64,000 bases of DNA from Cheilinus undulatus (GCF_018320785.1 NC_054868.1:48932874-48996873), one strand, 5' to 3'. Positions 1-12,800 are shown, numbered from the stretch's first letter. Notes: a model not told the origin generated them from the sequence alone. Numbers and translations: made by a program.

Positions 1-3000
1 CAGTTCCACTCAGAGCAAAGTCTTGCACGTTTGAGAGCGGTGCAACCGCAGTATGTGGAAATTGGAGGTAATGTTGGCATGCTCAGGAGAGCAGGAATGG
101 GAAGGGCCAACTGTGCATGCTTTCCCAGACTTGACTTGACCTGGGTCACTTTGACGAGGTGCCTGAGACCCAGTGGGTTGGACCAGACCTCGGAGGCTGC
201 ATGCATCATGGAGGGGTCAGCTGGGGAGATACCCAGAGACATGGGACATGGGCCTGGCACAGGCCTGGATGATGCATCAGAGGGCCAGAGCAGGACAGGA
301 CCAAGGTTGATGCTGTAAAATCAGATTAAACACATCATCATATTCCTTATTAGTTTTACATTAGAGACTGGAGCCTGGATCTGATGACACCTGATCCAAA
401 GGTCAGGTCCTGTTTGGTCAGTGTGAATGCAAGCACACTGCACTCAGACACCAGGCCTTAATCTGCCTTTTGCATCAGGTACGATTGTTTCTTACCTCAC
501 TCTGGTTGCCCACACTGGTCTGTTTTCACATTAGTAATGGCGTTCTGTGCCCAGGCACGCTTACGTACATGCACAGTCAGATGCAGTTGGTGGCAGTGTG
601 CAGGTAGTCAGTTTGCAAATCTGCCAAGAAAAAAGGAAGAAGAACCATGGTAGACAAAAGATAAACCTGGTTAAAAAGCTTCATAACTAAACAGCCATAA
701 ATGTGAAATTAAAACAAGAACTTTCAACTAGAATGTAACTTAAATAAATTTTGTCCCTATTCAGCTTTAATTTCCTGACCTGTTTTACAATAAAGTTTAA
801 AGACATAAGGAAAAAACAGAACTAGACCAACCCAAATCTTTCCCTGTCACACCCTCCTCCAGCGCTGTGGAAACTCTGACTCACCACTGGCTGTGGCCAC
901 TAAAGAAAAGATCATTTTTCTTGCAGGAGAATTAACGTTAGAACTTCTGAAGATGAAAAGATTTTTTTATATTACAGCCTCTTCACTCTGAAAAAAAAAA
1001 AAAAAAACATTTCAAGCTTGTTTTGATGTCTCATGCTGAAATATTCAGTCCCTTTTACAAGGTTGAGCTGTGTCGGGGAAAAAAAACTTCATCTTTAAAA
1101 TATCTGTCCTTCAAAAATCAAACAGCAACGGCTTCCATCAAAAAAGACTTTAAAAGAAAATATGAATCAGAGAAGATGAAGAGATTTTTTCAATCAGCAG
1201 TTAAAAATATAATGTCAAGACATGGGTTTTACATCTCGCTGGGCTGGATGGGAGGCTCTATTGACTTTTTGCATTAGATACATAATGTTTTTCCCGCCAA
1301 AGCAAGAACAGAAAAAAGAAAGTGTTTCTGGATACCAGTGCTAATTAAATACTCTTTCCACAAATTCCATGCAGTGATTTTCAATCAACCACAGTTAAAT
1401 CCTGTTGTAAACTAATAGAAAGGATGTTATCACCCTCTTATGTATGCCAAAAGACATGGAAAGATAGCAAAGTAGATCACAGCCCCTCTGTTCTTCTAAA
1501 GAACTGGCAACCATCAAAGTAACTGTGTAGTGCACATTTGAACGACGAAAGTTGAAGGCTTCGGATGTCAGAGACTTATTTGAAGCATAAAACAGTATTT
1601 AATGTCTGATTTACTACAGAAACACCTACAAAGTGAACACTAATACTGACAAATGTCACTGTTATGGTGTAAAACATGACCCTGGGATCAGTGGCGGTAG
1701 CATGGTAACTACAGTTGCTAGCACAGCTGAAAGTGGGTTGCCTTAGCCTTAGCCTCAGCGTGCAGAGTTTGCATATCCATACCCTTAAACTGCACCATAC
1801 TTAGACACCTAGACCTGTGAAGGGGACTCCTCCTGACACTGCGTCCATGAGACAAGCTGCTTGTAACATGATGCGGTGGGGCAAAGCCCTTTGAATGTTG
1901 TTGGTGGTGCTGAGGCCTCAACGACTGGTTCTCAGCTTTTTGGCTGACACTGAGGCCCTCGGTCTGAGTTGGCACCCATGTAACAGAGTTTATATTGTGT
2001 GATATTCCACTTGCATATCATGAGGCTTAAGCTGCCTTTGTTATTTATGGCCCTAGGGTGCCCTCTCTCAGGCATACATATAGTCAATAGGCAGCCTTCA
2101 TGCTTTGCCAGTTTATAAGAGACATGCCTGAGGTGAGTTGTGGAGCACAGCACAGTGTACAAAATGCATTTATTAGTGTTTGTATTCATGCGCCTGTGAC
2201 ATGGATCCATACCACAGGTTCACCGTTGGTAAATTGCCGTAGGGATACTCCTTATATGGACATCCTGGTGGTGTGTATTTACAGGTTATGGCTTCATGCT
2301 ACAAAATGCATTTTTTCCTCTACTTATGTGTTGTTGAGTCAGAGGTCTGATTACATTTTTCACATTTTTTAACTTTGAGACCAGTGTTGTCATGTACGAC
2401 AAAAAGAGACACGTGTTATTCAAAGTTAAATAACTTTTGAACCGTGTATCATAAACACTTATTTTTTTCCCTCTGAAAGACACATGTTGTGATGTTCCAA
2501 TGACGCCATCCACGCCTTTATAGCTCTTACAGAGTTTTCTTGCAAGCCTAGAACTTGGTAAACCTTCCGGGTTCTTTAAAGATTAAATCTTCACCTGAAA
2601 TTTCGATATTGGAATGCATTGCAAATAGGCTGTGACAACCAGTGGCAGGCTCTTCTGTCGTCACGTGATGCTTTGCTAAGAAAACTTTAAACCTAAAGAG
2701 AGAGCCTTGATGACTCCTAACAGAGTGAAATTAACACAGAGAGGCTGTGATTTGTCCTTCAGAGTCACTGCACTTTAAATGATGAAAAAGAGAAAGGACT
2801 TTTTTTTCTTAAAATCTGAATATCTTAAATACTTTCTGTTACAGAATTATCTATTAAATTGTTTAGTCCCAAAGACAAGTTTGTGCAACAAATAACCCTT
2901 ATTAATGTTTAATGGTTTTAATACAAAAAACTTGAGATTTGATTTCCGATTAGTTTTTTCTTTTATTCATGTAGTCCAATAACATTTTCAAAATTCAAGT

Positions 3001-5104
3001 GACATTACTGCAGCACACATATTCTTAAAGCCCAGGTTGTCCTGAAAAAAAAAAAACATATTTAGAGCTTAAATGTGCACCAAGGTTGATTTTTAACAAG
3101 CTTTTTAAGAAAAAAGTCTCAATTTAACAGAGAGAAAGACAGCCAATTGTAGCGAGAATACTCACAATGCTGGAAGGAATAGAGGAATATTCACCCTCTG
3201 CCATGACTTCCAGTCATCCAGTGAGACCATGGGTGAGTCTGTCAGTGCATCTGTTGGCACCAGCAGGCAATGCTTCCACCATTAAAGTCCACCCAAAGCG
3301 AAGCCAATGCTTTGCCTGACCGCGTTTCCACCCCACAAGGGAAGGAGAAATCGGCAAATGCCGTGGTGGGGGGTACATGGGGACAGATCGAGGAATTTTT
3401 TTAAAGAATTCTTCACTATTGGGAGATAGGGCTAATGGCAGAGGTCTGCCCTCTTTGAGTGTTTTTTTTTAGTTGCAAGCAACACGGTAACAAGCAATGA
3501 AGTGTGATAGCCTTCTTCATAATCATTCAAGCGTTGGTATTGTGGTAAGTAGCACGTTAATATGAATTGTTAGCTCAAATACAGCCTTAATAGGGTTCTG
3601 TCATTAATTTCAATGAAAGTTTTTTTGTTTTTTGAGACATAAAAACTGTCAGAAAAAGTAAACTGAACACACGCAATACGTGGATTTGATAACTTTTATC
3701 CTCTATCACTTTTGACTCCCTATATTTCTATAAAAGTTTGCATAACAAGCCCTTTTTGCTCTAAAGTCAGCTGAGGATTTGTTTTTCTTTTCTAAAATTT
3801 GCCCATGAAATCAATAAACTGTGGTCGTGTTGTTCTGTTTGGTTCGTGTAAGTGGTGTTGCCATGCCTGGTTGTCACGCTTCTCTTTGGTTGAATGTAGA
3901 ACCAACACAGAGCAAATATCCCTCAGATCAGTCAGTTTAATTCAAGAGAACATTAGCTTACAGCATTGATATTGTGAATGTAGCATGAGCCTTTAGCTAA
4001 GGTGCATCCTTGTAGAGCTGCTAGCTTGTCTGTAGACTTGTAAAATTAGATGCACAGTTCTTATTGTTCATAAAGTTTCTCAAATGTTCTGGGGGAAAGC
4101 TACAGCGTGTAGGTGGGTTGATGAAAAGTTCACCAACTGAGTAAATTTTGGCACTTCCTCATAAAGAAAAGAATATTGCACTAGTTTAATATTGCAGATT
4201 CACCTCAGGTTACGCGAGGATGCTAATTGGCTGATCCACTTCCCTAATAGACAGCGCGCCTGTTTGACGCCTTTCACACTGAAGCGTTTGCTAAGAAAAG
4301 ATCTGCACTTGCTTGGGAGTCTTGATTCAATTTGGACTAATATCAAGAGCAAACACTGGGAAAGTGGTTTATCACTCTTTGAAGAAGATCTTTGGAGTGA
4401 GGATGTTTGTTTGTTGAACAAGGCCACAGAGGATTTCTGTGTCAGGGTCGGAGCGTTTCTGTTGGCGTCAGTGGGAAGTTTGAGTTTGCAGCATCTCTTG
4501 GGCTAAACAACTTCCACCCACTCAGTCAGAAAACTCCGGGAGTTTTTTTTTTTTACTTCTTGGTTTACTTTTCCTCCACTGTATTTTCTCTTCCTTCCAC
4601 CACCTCTCACATGTAAATGTTCTGCATTTCATTATTGTTGCTTCTGTGAATACATGCAGGCTGCTGCACATATCGTATGCTTGAACAGAGAAAACTATTT
4701 CAGTGCAAGGTAGCTTATGTTGAATCATTGAATGCAGATATGTGCATGTATTATGCATGATAAATGGTGTGCACTTTACATTTGTATAGACCTAAAGGCT
4801 TCTCTAAAGAAGTGCCTTTATCACTTTTTGTTTACAATTTCTGATTTCCCCTTGATAGATTTTTTATAATAATTATAAATAAAAGAGTGCCTTTTTAGTG
4901 TTAAGTTTAAATTAGTAATTACAAATTTAAAAGTGCTGTTTGACCTTTTTTTATATCTTAACAAAGTCTCTGAAAGTTATCTAAGTCTAACATAATTAAA
5001 AATGAGCGTATTACTTTGAATTTCCCAATGATGTTTCTAAATGCATGATGGCAAAATAAACGTGTTTGTCTTTTTTAGCAGTATCTCTGAAGGTCAGCTG
5101 CTAA
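1..5104. other. Non-coding upstream region, no gene recognised
   Basis: I find no recognisable coding exon on either strand. Open frames here are short and resemble no family I know. The stretch is AT-rich, with homopolymer runs such as poly-A near 990-1010 and poly-T near 4543-4553. In human the gene before NPTXR in the direction of transcription is CBX6; I see no chromodomain coding sequence here, so its counterpart is either further left or lost. Confidence 0.6.
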
Positions 5105-5105
5105 A

Positions 5106-5612
5106 TCATCCATCCATCCATCCATCCAGTGATCTATCCATTCATCCATCCAGCGATCCATCCATCCATTCATCTAGCGATCCATCCATCCAGCGATCCA
5201 TTCATCCATGCAGTCATCCATTCATTCAGTGATCCAGTGATCCATCCATCCATTCATCCATCCATCCATCCATCCATCCAGCGATCCATCCATCCATCCA
5301 TCCATCCATCATCCAGCAATCCATCCATCTATCTATGCAGCGATCCATCCATCCATTCATCTAGTGATCCATCTATCCAGTGATTCATCCATCCATTCAT
5401 CCATCCATCCGGCAATCCATCCATCCATCCATTCATCCAGCCAGCGATCCATCAATCCATCCATAAATGTAGCCATCCATCTAGCGATCCATCCAGACAT
5501 CCAGCAATCCATCCATCAATTCAGCGATCCATCCATCCATCCAGCGATCCATCCATCCATTTATTCATCCATCCACACAGCAAACCATCCATCCATCCAT
5601 CCATCCATCCAA
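5106..5612 (+). repeat. ATCC tetranucleotide array
   Basis: About 500 bases of imperfect (ATCC)n, interrupted by variants such as AGCG, AGTG and TTC that recur at intervals, which points to expansion of longer compound units. The reading frames across it encode Ser/Ile/His/Pro-rich repeats and are artefacts of the array, not genes. A second, longer array of the complementary motif on the + strand lies inside nptxr intron 4. Confidence 0.95.
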
Positions 5613-6779
5613 TCCCAGATGTCATTCGGCGTGAGGTGAGGTGAAGCTCATGATTTTCATTTCCCTTCTATAAATACATTTTCACATGCTTTCTCTCTGT
5701 AAGTGAAGGAGGTATATTGTCTCTGATGATGTTATTTTGGGGGGTGAAAAATTTGTGAAACCCTGGTCTAGACTTTACTCTATTGTTATAAGGACCCAGC
5801 ATTACTCACCATGAGCTCAGCACTGGCAACACTGAGCATCATTACAGTGGCAAGGAAAACCTTCCCTGCAACGGGCAGGAAATTCAAGAAGCTCACTGTT
5901 CAACATGAGTCTGGCTCTGCTCAAGGTTTAGGGAAAGGTTTGCTAAAAGTTGCTAGTGCTGACCTCATGGTGGATTAATGTTGGGTCTTTATAAATGATA
6001 TAACAAAGAGAACAGTCTAGACCTTGTAAGGTGTCTTGAACTGGCCCTACACAAAGACTGATAGATATATGTTTGTCAGATGCGCATTTTGCAGCTGTTG
6101 TAGGTATATTTTATATCATAAATATTTTCTACTTTTCTATAATGTGTTAGACCTCACATAGCTGTCCTTATATGGCCTGCACTTCCTCTTCTAAGGCATA
6201 ATTTCAGGCCACGCCAGTGTATCATTGCAGCACTCGTTTAAATGATGAATCTAAAAGTCAGCATCATAAAATTAGAACTGTCAGCATTAACGCGTTTATC
6301 ACGATGTAATTAAGGTACGTAATTAGTACATTAATATTTTTTAACAACCATGCTTTATTGTCCCTTTCCAAACACTTTGGGTGAGCCAATGCTTCATCTC
6401 CCTGCAGCCACAGTGATGTAAAATAAGCCTACTACTGCTCCTTAATGTCTCGTTTCACTTTACAAAAAAAAAAAAAAAAAAGACTCACAGACAGCTCAGT
6501 GGACAAGTCAAAACCATCCGCACCTTGTGACACAAAACATTTCCTCTTTCTGTTCCCTTAATAATCCTTTCTCTGTGGTTAAATCTATGTCAATATCTTT
6601 GATAAACCCAAAGTTTGTTATCTTCTTTCAAAATAAAAGCGGTGTGTATCCAAGCAGGAAGTCAGTTACCTTTACTTTGAGACTACAACAAAATAAAATG
6701 GAACAAAAAGACTTTTGAACACAAATAGAATTTTAAAACGAATCAACAAAAAGAGATTAATAACAACTAACTAAAGAAA
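5613..6779. other. Non-coding stretch with a possible old repeat
   Basis: No gene is seen. Around 6262-6400 there is a segment containing an AACGCG core followed by AT-rich TAATTA-type sequence, reminiscent of a widespread fish repeat that opens with GCTGTCAGCATTAACGCG. A weaker relative may be present near 56778-56900. A poly-A run lies at about 6463-6480. The repeat assignment is only suggestive. Confidence 0.35.
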
Positions 6780-7054
6780 TTCTGAGAAACCTGGGGCTCA
6801 TCTCAGAATTACTTTAGCTAGTAATCTCCTTTTGTTGACACATTTTAAAATTCCAATATGGTTCCCTACTTTTTAAGATCTGTTGCTGCCATCAGAGTCA
6901 AAATGAGCAAATGTTCAGATTTCTAATTTTCAACATTTGATATGCTGTTAATGTTTTTCTGTAAATGAATTTTTTTTTTTTGTTTCGAAAATTGCAAATC
7001 ATTCGATTTTGTTTTTAACAACCCCAATCCCAGCTTTTTTGGGATTGGGGTTGT
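6780..7054 (+). mobile_element. Tc1-like element, eroded 3' end
   Basis: The stretch with GTTGCTGCCATCAGAGTCAA and CAACATTTGATATGCTG matches the long terminal repeat of the same Tc1-like lineage present at 48857-50490 and, on the other strand, at 35100-36900. It ends in GGGATTGGGGTTGT, the usual outer terminus of that lineage. No transposase sequence remains on the left. The last 37 bases form a perfect hairpin (14-base arms, 9-base loop). Confidence 0.7.
7018..7054. repeat. Perfect 14-bp inverted repeat at transposon terminus
   Basis: ACAACCCCAATCCC at 7018-7031 and GGGATTGGGGTTGT at 7041-7054 are exact reverse complements around a 9-base loop. The outer arm is the element's true terminus. 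The inner arm stands where other copies carry a different subterminal sequence. Confidence 0.9.
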
Positions 7055-7324
7055 ACCTCTTACAGGATTATGACCTTACTATTAGTTCTCCATTTTTCCC
7101 ATTAATGTAACACACACTGAATGTCGATGGATGCTTTCCAAAATGTAGCTAACAATAATATGTTTTCAAACATATTTAGGTAAAGGTTAAGGTTTGTTGA
7201 CCTCTGGAATGGAGGTTGCCGCTAACGGTAACCTCAGCCCGATGTCGCTTCTTGTGATGACTTAAGCGGCACGAGGTACCGGTTTAGCCCTGGCCCCATT
7301 GCCGAACATGGCCGAAGGCTCTAC

Positions 7325-8471
7325 AGACGGGGTCATCAAGTACATTTGCACAAGGGCCAGATTTAGTCTCAACAGAAACTCTAGGGGCCGGACTTTCAAA
7401 TACACAAAAATTAAATATTTTGGTCTGATTGACATATTATTGAAGTAGTATTTGTATTTTCTTTTAAATCGCAGGACATTTTAGTCATTACCACTGAGTT
7501 CTATCCCTATTATCTATCATGCAGCAGACCACAAGGAGACAGGCCTGACAACAGAATTGACCGGGCCCCTGAAAATCCCAGAGAATGGGCCCTCCTCAAT
7601 TGTGATTAAATACCAGTATTAACTCAGTATAACCCCTTTTTGCCTCTTAAACCCAGTTTTAGCCGTTCTTTAAACCAGTTTTCCCACATGTTTAATCCCC
7701 TTTGTGCCACTCTTATCAATTTTTGCCACTTTTTAACCTCTTTTCGTTACATTTTTTTTTTATAATAGTTGCAACTTTTAACCAATTTTTACCACCTTTC
7801 ACCTAATTTTTGCTACTCTTTAACCCTGTTGCAACTTTCCTGCCAATTATTTCCCTTGTGTGCCGCTCTTGAACATCTTTTCACTAATTCACCTGACTAT
7901 TTTTACTTGATTTTTGCCACTTTTAACCCTTTTTTGATACTTTGTGCCCCTTTTTGCTTCCTTAACCTAATTTTGGCCATTCTTAAACCCATTTAAACCA
8001 CTTTTCATGTTTTATCCCCCTTGTGCCACTCTTTTATCCATTTTTTGCCACTTTTCATCTATTTTTGCCACTTTTTAACCTCTTATTTTATTACGTTTTT
8101 GAACTATTTTTCTAATTTGTAACCAATTTTCTGCCCCTTGATCCCTCTTTAACCAATTTTTGCCACATTTGAACCTCTTTTCACCACTCTTTCTGGTCAT
8201 TTTTGCAGCTTTTCTGCCAACCTTAACCCTATTTTTACATATCTACTAATTATGACGGTAAATTTCTGTAAAACAGATTAAATGTTAAGACATAAAAACT
8301 ATTTCAAAAATTAGTGTTTGTGGGATGGATTGAACAGCTGTAGACATTTAAAGTCTTAAAACCACAGCATCTTTTTTTCCTCCTTTTCTGAATTAAATGA
8401 TCTTTCAGGGGCCAGACAGGGAGCTTTGGGGGGCCTAATATGGTCCCCGGGCCGCCAGTTGTTGATCAGTG
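7325..8471 (+). mobile_element. Non-autonomous hAT-like element with internal repeats
   Basis: The left end (GGGGTCATCAAGTAC then CAAGGGCCAG) and right end (GGGGGGCCTAATATGG, GTTGATCAGTG) parallel those of the element at 58081-58670, which has a clean 8-bp target duplication. Inside lie a segment starting GGGGCCGGACTTTC and a pyrimidine-rich tandem repeat (7620-8250). No coding capacity for a transposase is seen. I could not find a convincing target duplication, so the exact ends are uncertain. Confidence 0.6.
7620..8250 (+). repeat. Degenerate minisatellite, TTTGCCACTTTTAACC type
   Basis: Irregular repetition of a roughly 20-base theme (TTTTTGCCACTTTTAACC with T-run variation) fills the middle of the hAT-like element. 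The same theme recurs at 14630-14890 in another repeat inside nptxr intron 1. Open frames through it are Phe/Leu/Pro-rich and not genes. Confidence 0.85.
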
Positions 8472-8639
8472 CACTAATGTATGATGACTTTTTAAAGAAT
8501 AACAATAAAACAATATTCTTTTAACGCCAAAACCAATACCCAGATGCTTCTATTTCTACGTTTAAGGACATTAATACAGAAATATTACAGAACCACTCAA
8601 TACGCAGACGCACGTGCAGGCCCACTCATATTATTCTCC

Positions 8640-9117
8640 CTTTTTCCGTTTAACCTTCTCCTCTCACCTTGTCTCTCTCTCTTCCTGTCTCTCTATTTTC
8701 ACACACTCTTGCGCTCACACACAAACTGCACACATTGATCCATCACTGCCTTGTTTGTGTCTCTGCTGCTGGATGCTTCACCTCTCTCTGACTGACGCAT
8801 GCCCACAGCCTCGCTCCTCCTCTCGCGCGCGGTCCCCATGGTAACGCGCGGAGGAGAGAGCAGCTTAGCAACACGGATCCGGAGAGGGAGCATCTCTGGA
8901 CCAGACAGCGCGGTGCCATCAATATTACACACAGAGGGCGAGGAGAGGAGAGCAGCAGCGCCTCAGGAAAACATCCTCAGTGGGTAAGTTTCACGGCTAA
9001 TAGACGCTCTGGTTAAACTGAGAGGATCCGCTCAGTAGATCCTGGTTCCGCTCTGTTTGAGAAGAAGAGACTGTGTGTTCTTAATCGTAATCCCCTCCAC
9101 CGATCTCCACAGTCACA
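8640..9117 (+). promoter_or_regulatory. nptxr GC-rich promoter and 5' UTR
   Basis: GC content and CpG density rise sharply from about 8800 into exon 1, with GCGCGCG clusters at 8823-8850, as expected for a CpG-island promoter of a neuronal gene. I see no clear TATA box. A palindromic GTCCCCATGGTAAC at 8832-8845 resembles an RFX X-box with one mismatch. GGGTAAGT at about 8981-8988 and CTCCACAG ending at 9112 could be donor and acceptor of a short 5' UTR intron; this is unproven. The reading frame of the start codon is closed by an in-frame TAA at 9088-9090. Confidence 0.6.
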
Positions 9118-9858
9118 ATGAAGTTCGTGGTGGTGCTGGTGGGAGCGGGCACCCTGGCCTTTCTCGGCGCGGTCATCTGCATCATCGCCAGTGTTTATCC
9201 CCGTAAACGCGCCGCCCCTCTCGGCGACAACAGCACCCTGACATCGGAGTCGCTCCTCCAGCCTCTGGAGCCGGGGTCGGTGGCTCACGCCGGGCCGCTG
9301 GGCGCCCTCCACGGCTCCGAGTCCTTCGGCGGCGGAGGGAACGGGCTCGGCGGAATCGGCTTGGAGGTTCCCACTCTGAACGAGCTCAACCTGGGGGAAG
9401 AAACCGGAGGAGGGTCGGCGAAACAGTTCAGCTTCAGCCGGCTGATCTGCACACCTGTACCAGTGGGGGAATGCAAGACGAAAGATCTGAGGCAGCGGAG
9501 GGACGAGCAGCAGCAGCAGCAGGCGGATGACCCGTACGCTGCCGGGGATGAAGACTGGACTTACCTCCGGACCACCGCGGAGGAGCTCCGGCAGACCGTC
9601 CTACAGCAGAACGACCAGATCCTCATGGACCACAGGACCATCCGGGAGCTGACCGGGAAGCTAAGCGAGTGCGAGAGCGGCCTGGAGGACGAGAGAAACG
9701 TCCCAGAGCGGAGCATCGGCGTCTGGAGCGGGAACCGCCGCGTCATGGCCGGGGATGAGGTGAGCTCTTCGACGGCAGCGCAGCTGCAGACGGCGCGGGC
9801 TGTGGAGGAGCTCGCCCGGGCTATCATGGACCTGAAGGACCGCATTGAGAAACTAGAG
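9118..9858 (+). CDS. nptxr: Neuronal pentraxin receptor, coding exon 1
   Basis: This exon encodes residues 1-247 of a protein of about 602 residues. NPTXR is a membrane-anchored neuronal pentraxin that joins NPTX1/NPTX2 in complexes clustering AMPA receptors at excitatory synapses. Residues 4-26 are a hydrophobic anchor opening MKFVVVLVGAGTLAFLGAVI, close to the human N-terminus, followed by PRKR (28-31). N38 lies in an N-glycosylation sequon. Cys111 and Cys119 sit in the family motif R-L-I-C-T-P. A Q5 run is at 131-135, and a heptad-rich region at about 148-187 contains RELTGKLSECESGL (Cys185), nearly identical in human. The exon ends after GAG in phase 0 at a GTAAGT donor. ATG 9118 is the first in-frame ATG after the TAA at 9088. 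Reading past 9858 gives an intronic extension, not protein. Confidence 0.97.
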
Positions 9859-12800
9859 GTAAGTTTAGTTGGATACGAGCTTGTAAAACTTTGGCAAAAC
9901 CTGTTGTTCTCGCTGTTAATCCTCCTGCTCGAGTTTTGTTCCCAGCAGGAGATGGACCGCTACCAAAAGCATGAGTTAGCTAGTGATTCACAGTCCATTG
10001 ACAAAATTAGCCAGCAGGGGAGAGCGGGAAACAACGAAACACATTTTAATCATGCATGAATAATTTTAAAACCAGCTAAGTGAGATTAATCACGATTTTA
10101 GACCAAAAACAAACACATTTCTGCCACAAATTTATGCCTGAATGTAGTTTCTATTGGCTCCCTTTTTCACTCAGTTGCACTGAAAACATTAAGAGTGAAA
10201 TATTACTGAATGCAACATCAATAGGATTGACCGCAGGTGGCCAGAAGTTATTCTGAATACAATTAAGTCAATGCATTTCTGCTGGTAGATGATAAATAAG
10301 TCTTTATGTTTCCATATCTATCCATCCATCATCTAGGATTAAAGATTGATGCATAGAAACGGTACATGTGAATCTTTTAATAAAATATGTAAAAATATAA
10401 ATAGTGTAGAGAAATATACATAAGCAGCATATCAACAGAACTGATAATAAATATTAGATAATAAGTATTCTGATACATCCGTAAAGTGATGTGCTTTTTA
10501 TTTAATATTTTATATAAATTTTTATAGGCAGTTTCACCATCACGCAATTGCCTGAGGCCCTGTACTGCAAGGGGTCTCAAGATACGCTCAGGATGTGTGT
10601 GCATACGAGGTATATGTCTAAAATCAGGCTCAATAATCAGACATGTATTCTGAATGTAAATAAGAGGCCGAAAGTGAATAAAATAGCATCAGAGTAGATG
10701 TTGATTTCTCAGAAAATGTCCCCAGAGAGGACTCCTGGTCCCAACAGTGAGGTCTAAGCCCGCCAGAAAGCCCCCCAAAGTCTTCATAACAAGCAAATTG
10801 TACTTACTAATCCATCGGTTCATTCTGTCCTCATCTCTACCTGTGTGGTGAAAAAGCATACTGTGAATCATTGGCTCCCATCCATAGCTCCGGCTGCTTG
10901 ATTATTGCAAAAATTAAAATTAGGATTATGTGATTACTCACTGGTTTGCAGCATCAGCATCACATGCATAAAAACAACCAAAAATACTTTCGAGGCCAAG
11001 ATATCACAACAAAAGCTATGGACGAAACAAACAAAGCACAGCATGTGGCACAGTTTTCATTTAATCATGGTTATCCTGTTTCAATGATCGTGTGGAGCCA
11101 AAATTGTGTTTGAAATTGAAACTTGATTAATAGCCTTCCTCAAGGCTCTGGGACCCTCTTTAGGGGGTCCTAAAGATCTCTGAGGGGATGCAAGACTGTT
11201 TAAGTTTGCCAAAAGTACGATTTTCAAATTTTAAATAGTTTCGTTCACACAGCAGGAACAAGTGTGTTAAGGCTTATTCTGCTACAATTAAAACTAATGC
11301 TGTATTTTTCATATTATTGCAATTCATGCAATTTATGATTTGTGATAGAAGAAGAGATAATGCAAAGAATTTTTTTAAATTCCCCCTGACTGAGATGCAT
11401 GTAGAGCTATTACAGTGTGGTGAGTTTGAGTTATGATGCTCTCCTAAGAGCTGATGAGCAGGCACTGTACGGAGTTATATTTCAGATTTGGGTATGCCCT
11501 GTAGTTTTCTGCTTGGTTACCTGAAAGGGATGCTTTAAAATATTGTGCTCATTTGTTTCAGTTGCTTCCAGCTGCATGGGGAAGGGCGTCATACTGATCT
11601 TTGTCTGGAACAAACAAATGGCCAAAACTAGCCATGAATATTGATACAGTTTTATTTTATCTGTGCAGTATGGGTGCCTTGAGCTCACGCAGTTCAGAAG
11701 AAAAATTTGCAATGCAGCAAGACCATTTTAGATCATTGGAGGGAACAGTTGCAGCGGTGAGAGCTGAGCTGTTGCAGCGTGAATCATGCCTGTTGATGGT
11801 GTTGCTTGCAGTTCAGTTTGTCAAGTTACCAACAGCTGGTTTTGGAAGGTATGAAAGGAGTTTCAACAGCCAGTCAGTGCTTTGGGGTTAGTATTTTCTC
11901 TGCTAACTAGAGGAAACACCAATCCCTCTAAACCAGTGGTTCTCAAATGGTTTTGCAAGGCACAAAGTATTGGTGTGCCATGGGAATTTGTACAACCATT
12001 ACCAAAATACAACTGTAGACCAAAGAGGCTATTTTGTATGATATGGATATGGTATGCCTTGAGATTTTGCCTTGATCTTAGCCTTGCCTTGGGCGAGACA
12101 AGATTTAAAACTGCCCTTCTAAACGATGAAACTGCAGGAATAACAAGGGGAAACTGTCAAAGCTTGCAGCATAGGTCGGCATGAGCCTCTGGTTATTCCA
12201 TTGAAGCAACAATGGATGGCACCAAAGTCTGGATCCTCTAGCTTTTTTATGGATGGACTTTTTTGGCGAAATCCAGCAAATAACCAGCTATTCCTGTCAT
12301 AATTTCTATAGTATGCTACATGTCATATGCGGCTATGAGACAAGCTTGCATGGCAGAAATGGAAAAGAAATCATTGCTATAGGTACCATTCATCGTCTCC
12401 ACCAGTTGCATAATTGCTAGTGTTAGCAGCTGCAAGTTTGAACCCCAAATATGAGAAGTTTCCTCAAGCCTGGCTAATGCTGGCTATAATGAGGTTACAT
12501 GCCTCAAAACAGTGCTATGTTTCAGACAATAAAATGGTTGTTAAGATGGTATGAGGCTGAATTTGTAAACAAAGGCCGGTTTTCAAAGATAAAGAAATTT
12601 ACTTACTTGCTGTGAAGGCACACCTTCTAAAGACGTCTGTGAAAACCATCCAAAACTGGTCAAAATTAGGAGGAGACACTCTGCAGGTGCTGTAGTCAGA
12701 TGACTGGAAGCCCAACATTGTCAAGGTCTTTGCTATATTTAACCCTGCGTCAGACTGTCCCCCACTCTTCCATTCATTTGACAGCATTTTCCTTCATTGA

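Noticed and set aside
1..318. 95-codon frame at the left edge
   Set aside because: No recognisable domain; cannot be tied to an upstream gene such as cbx6.
5041..5639. Overlapping open frames with Ile-His-Pro-Ser repeats
   Set aside because: They are frames through the ATCC array; the complementary array gives the same peptides on the other strand.
11601..11891. 96-codon frame containing a Glu/Arg-rich stretch that could form a helix
   Set aside because: I do not recognise any family, and the flanks give no splice sites in the right phase for nptxr. A search against fish proteins would settle it.
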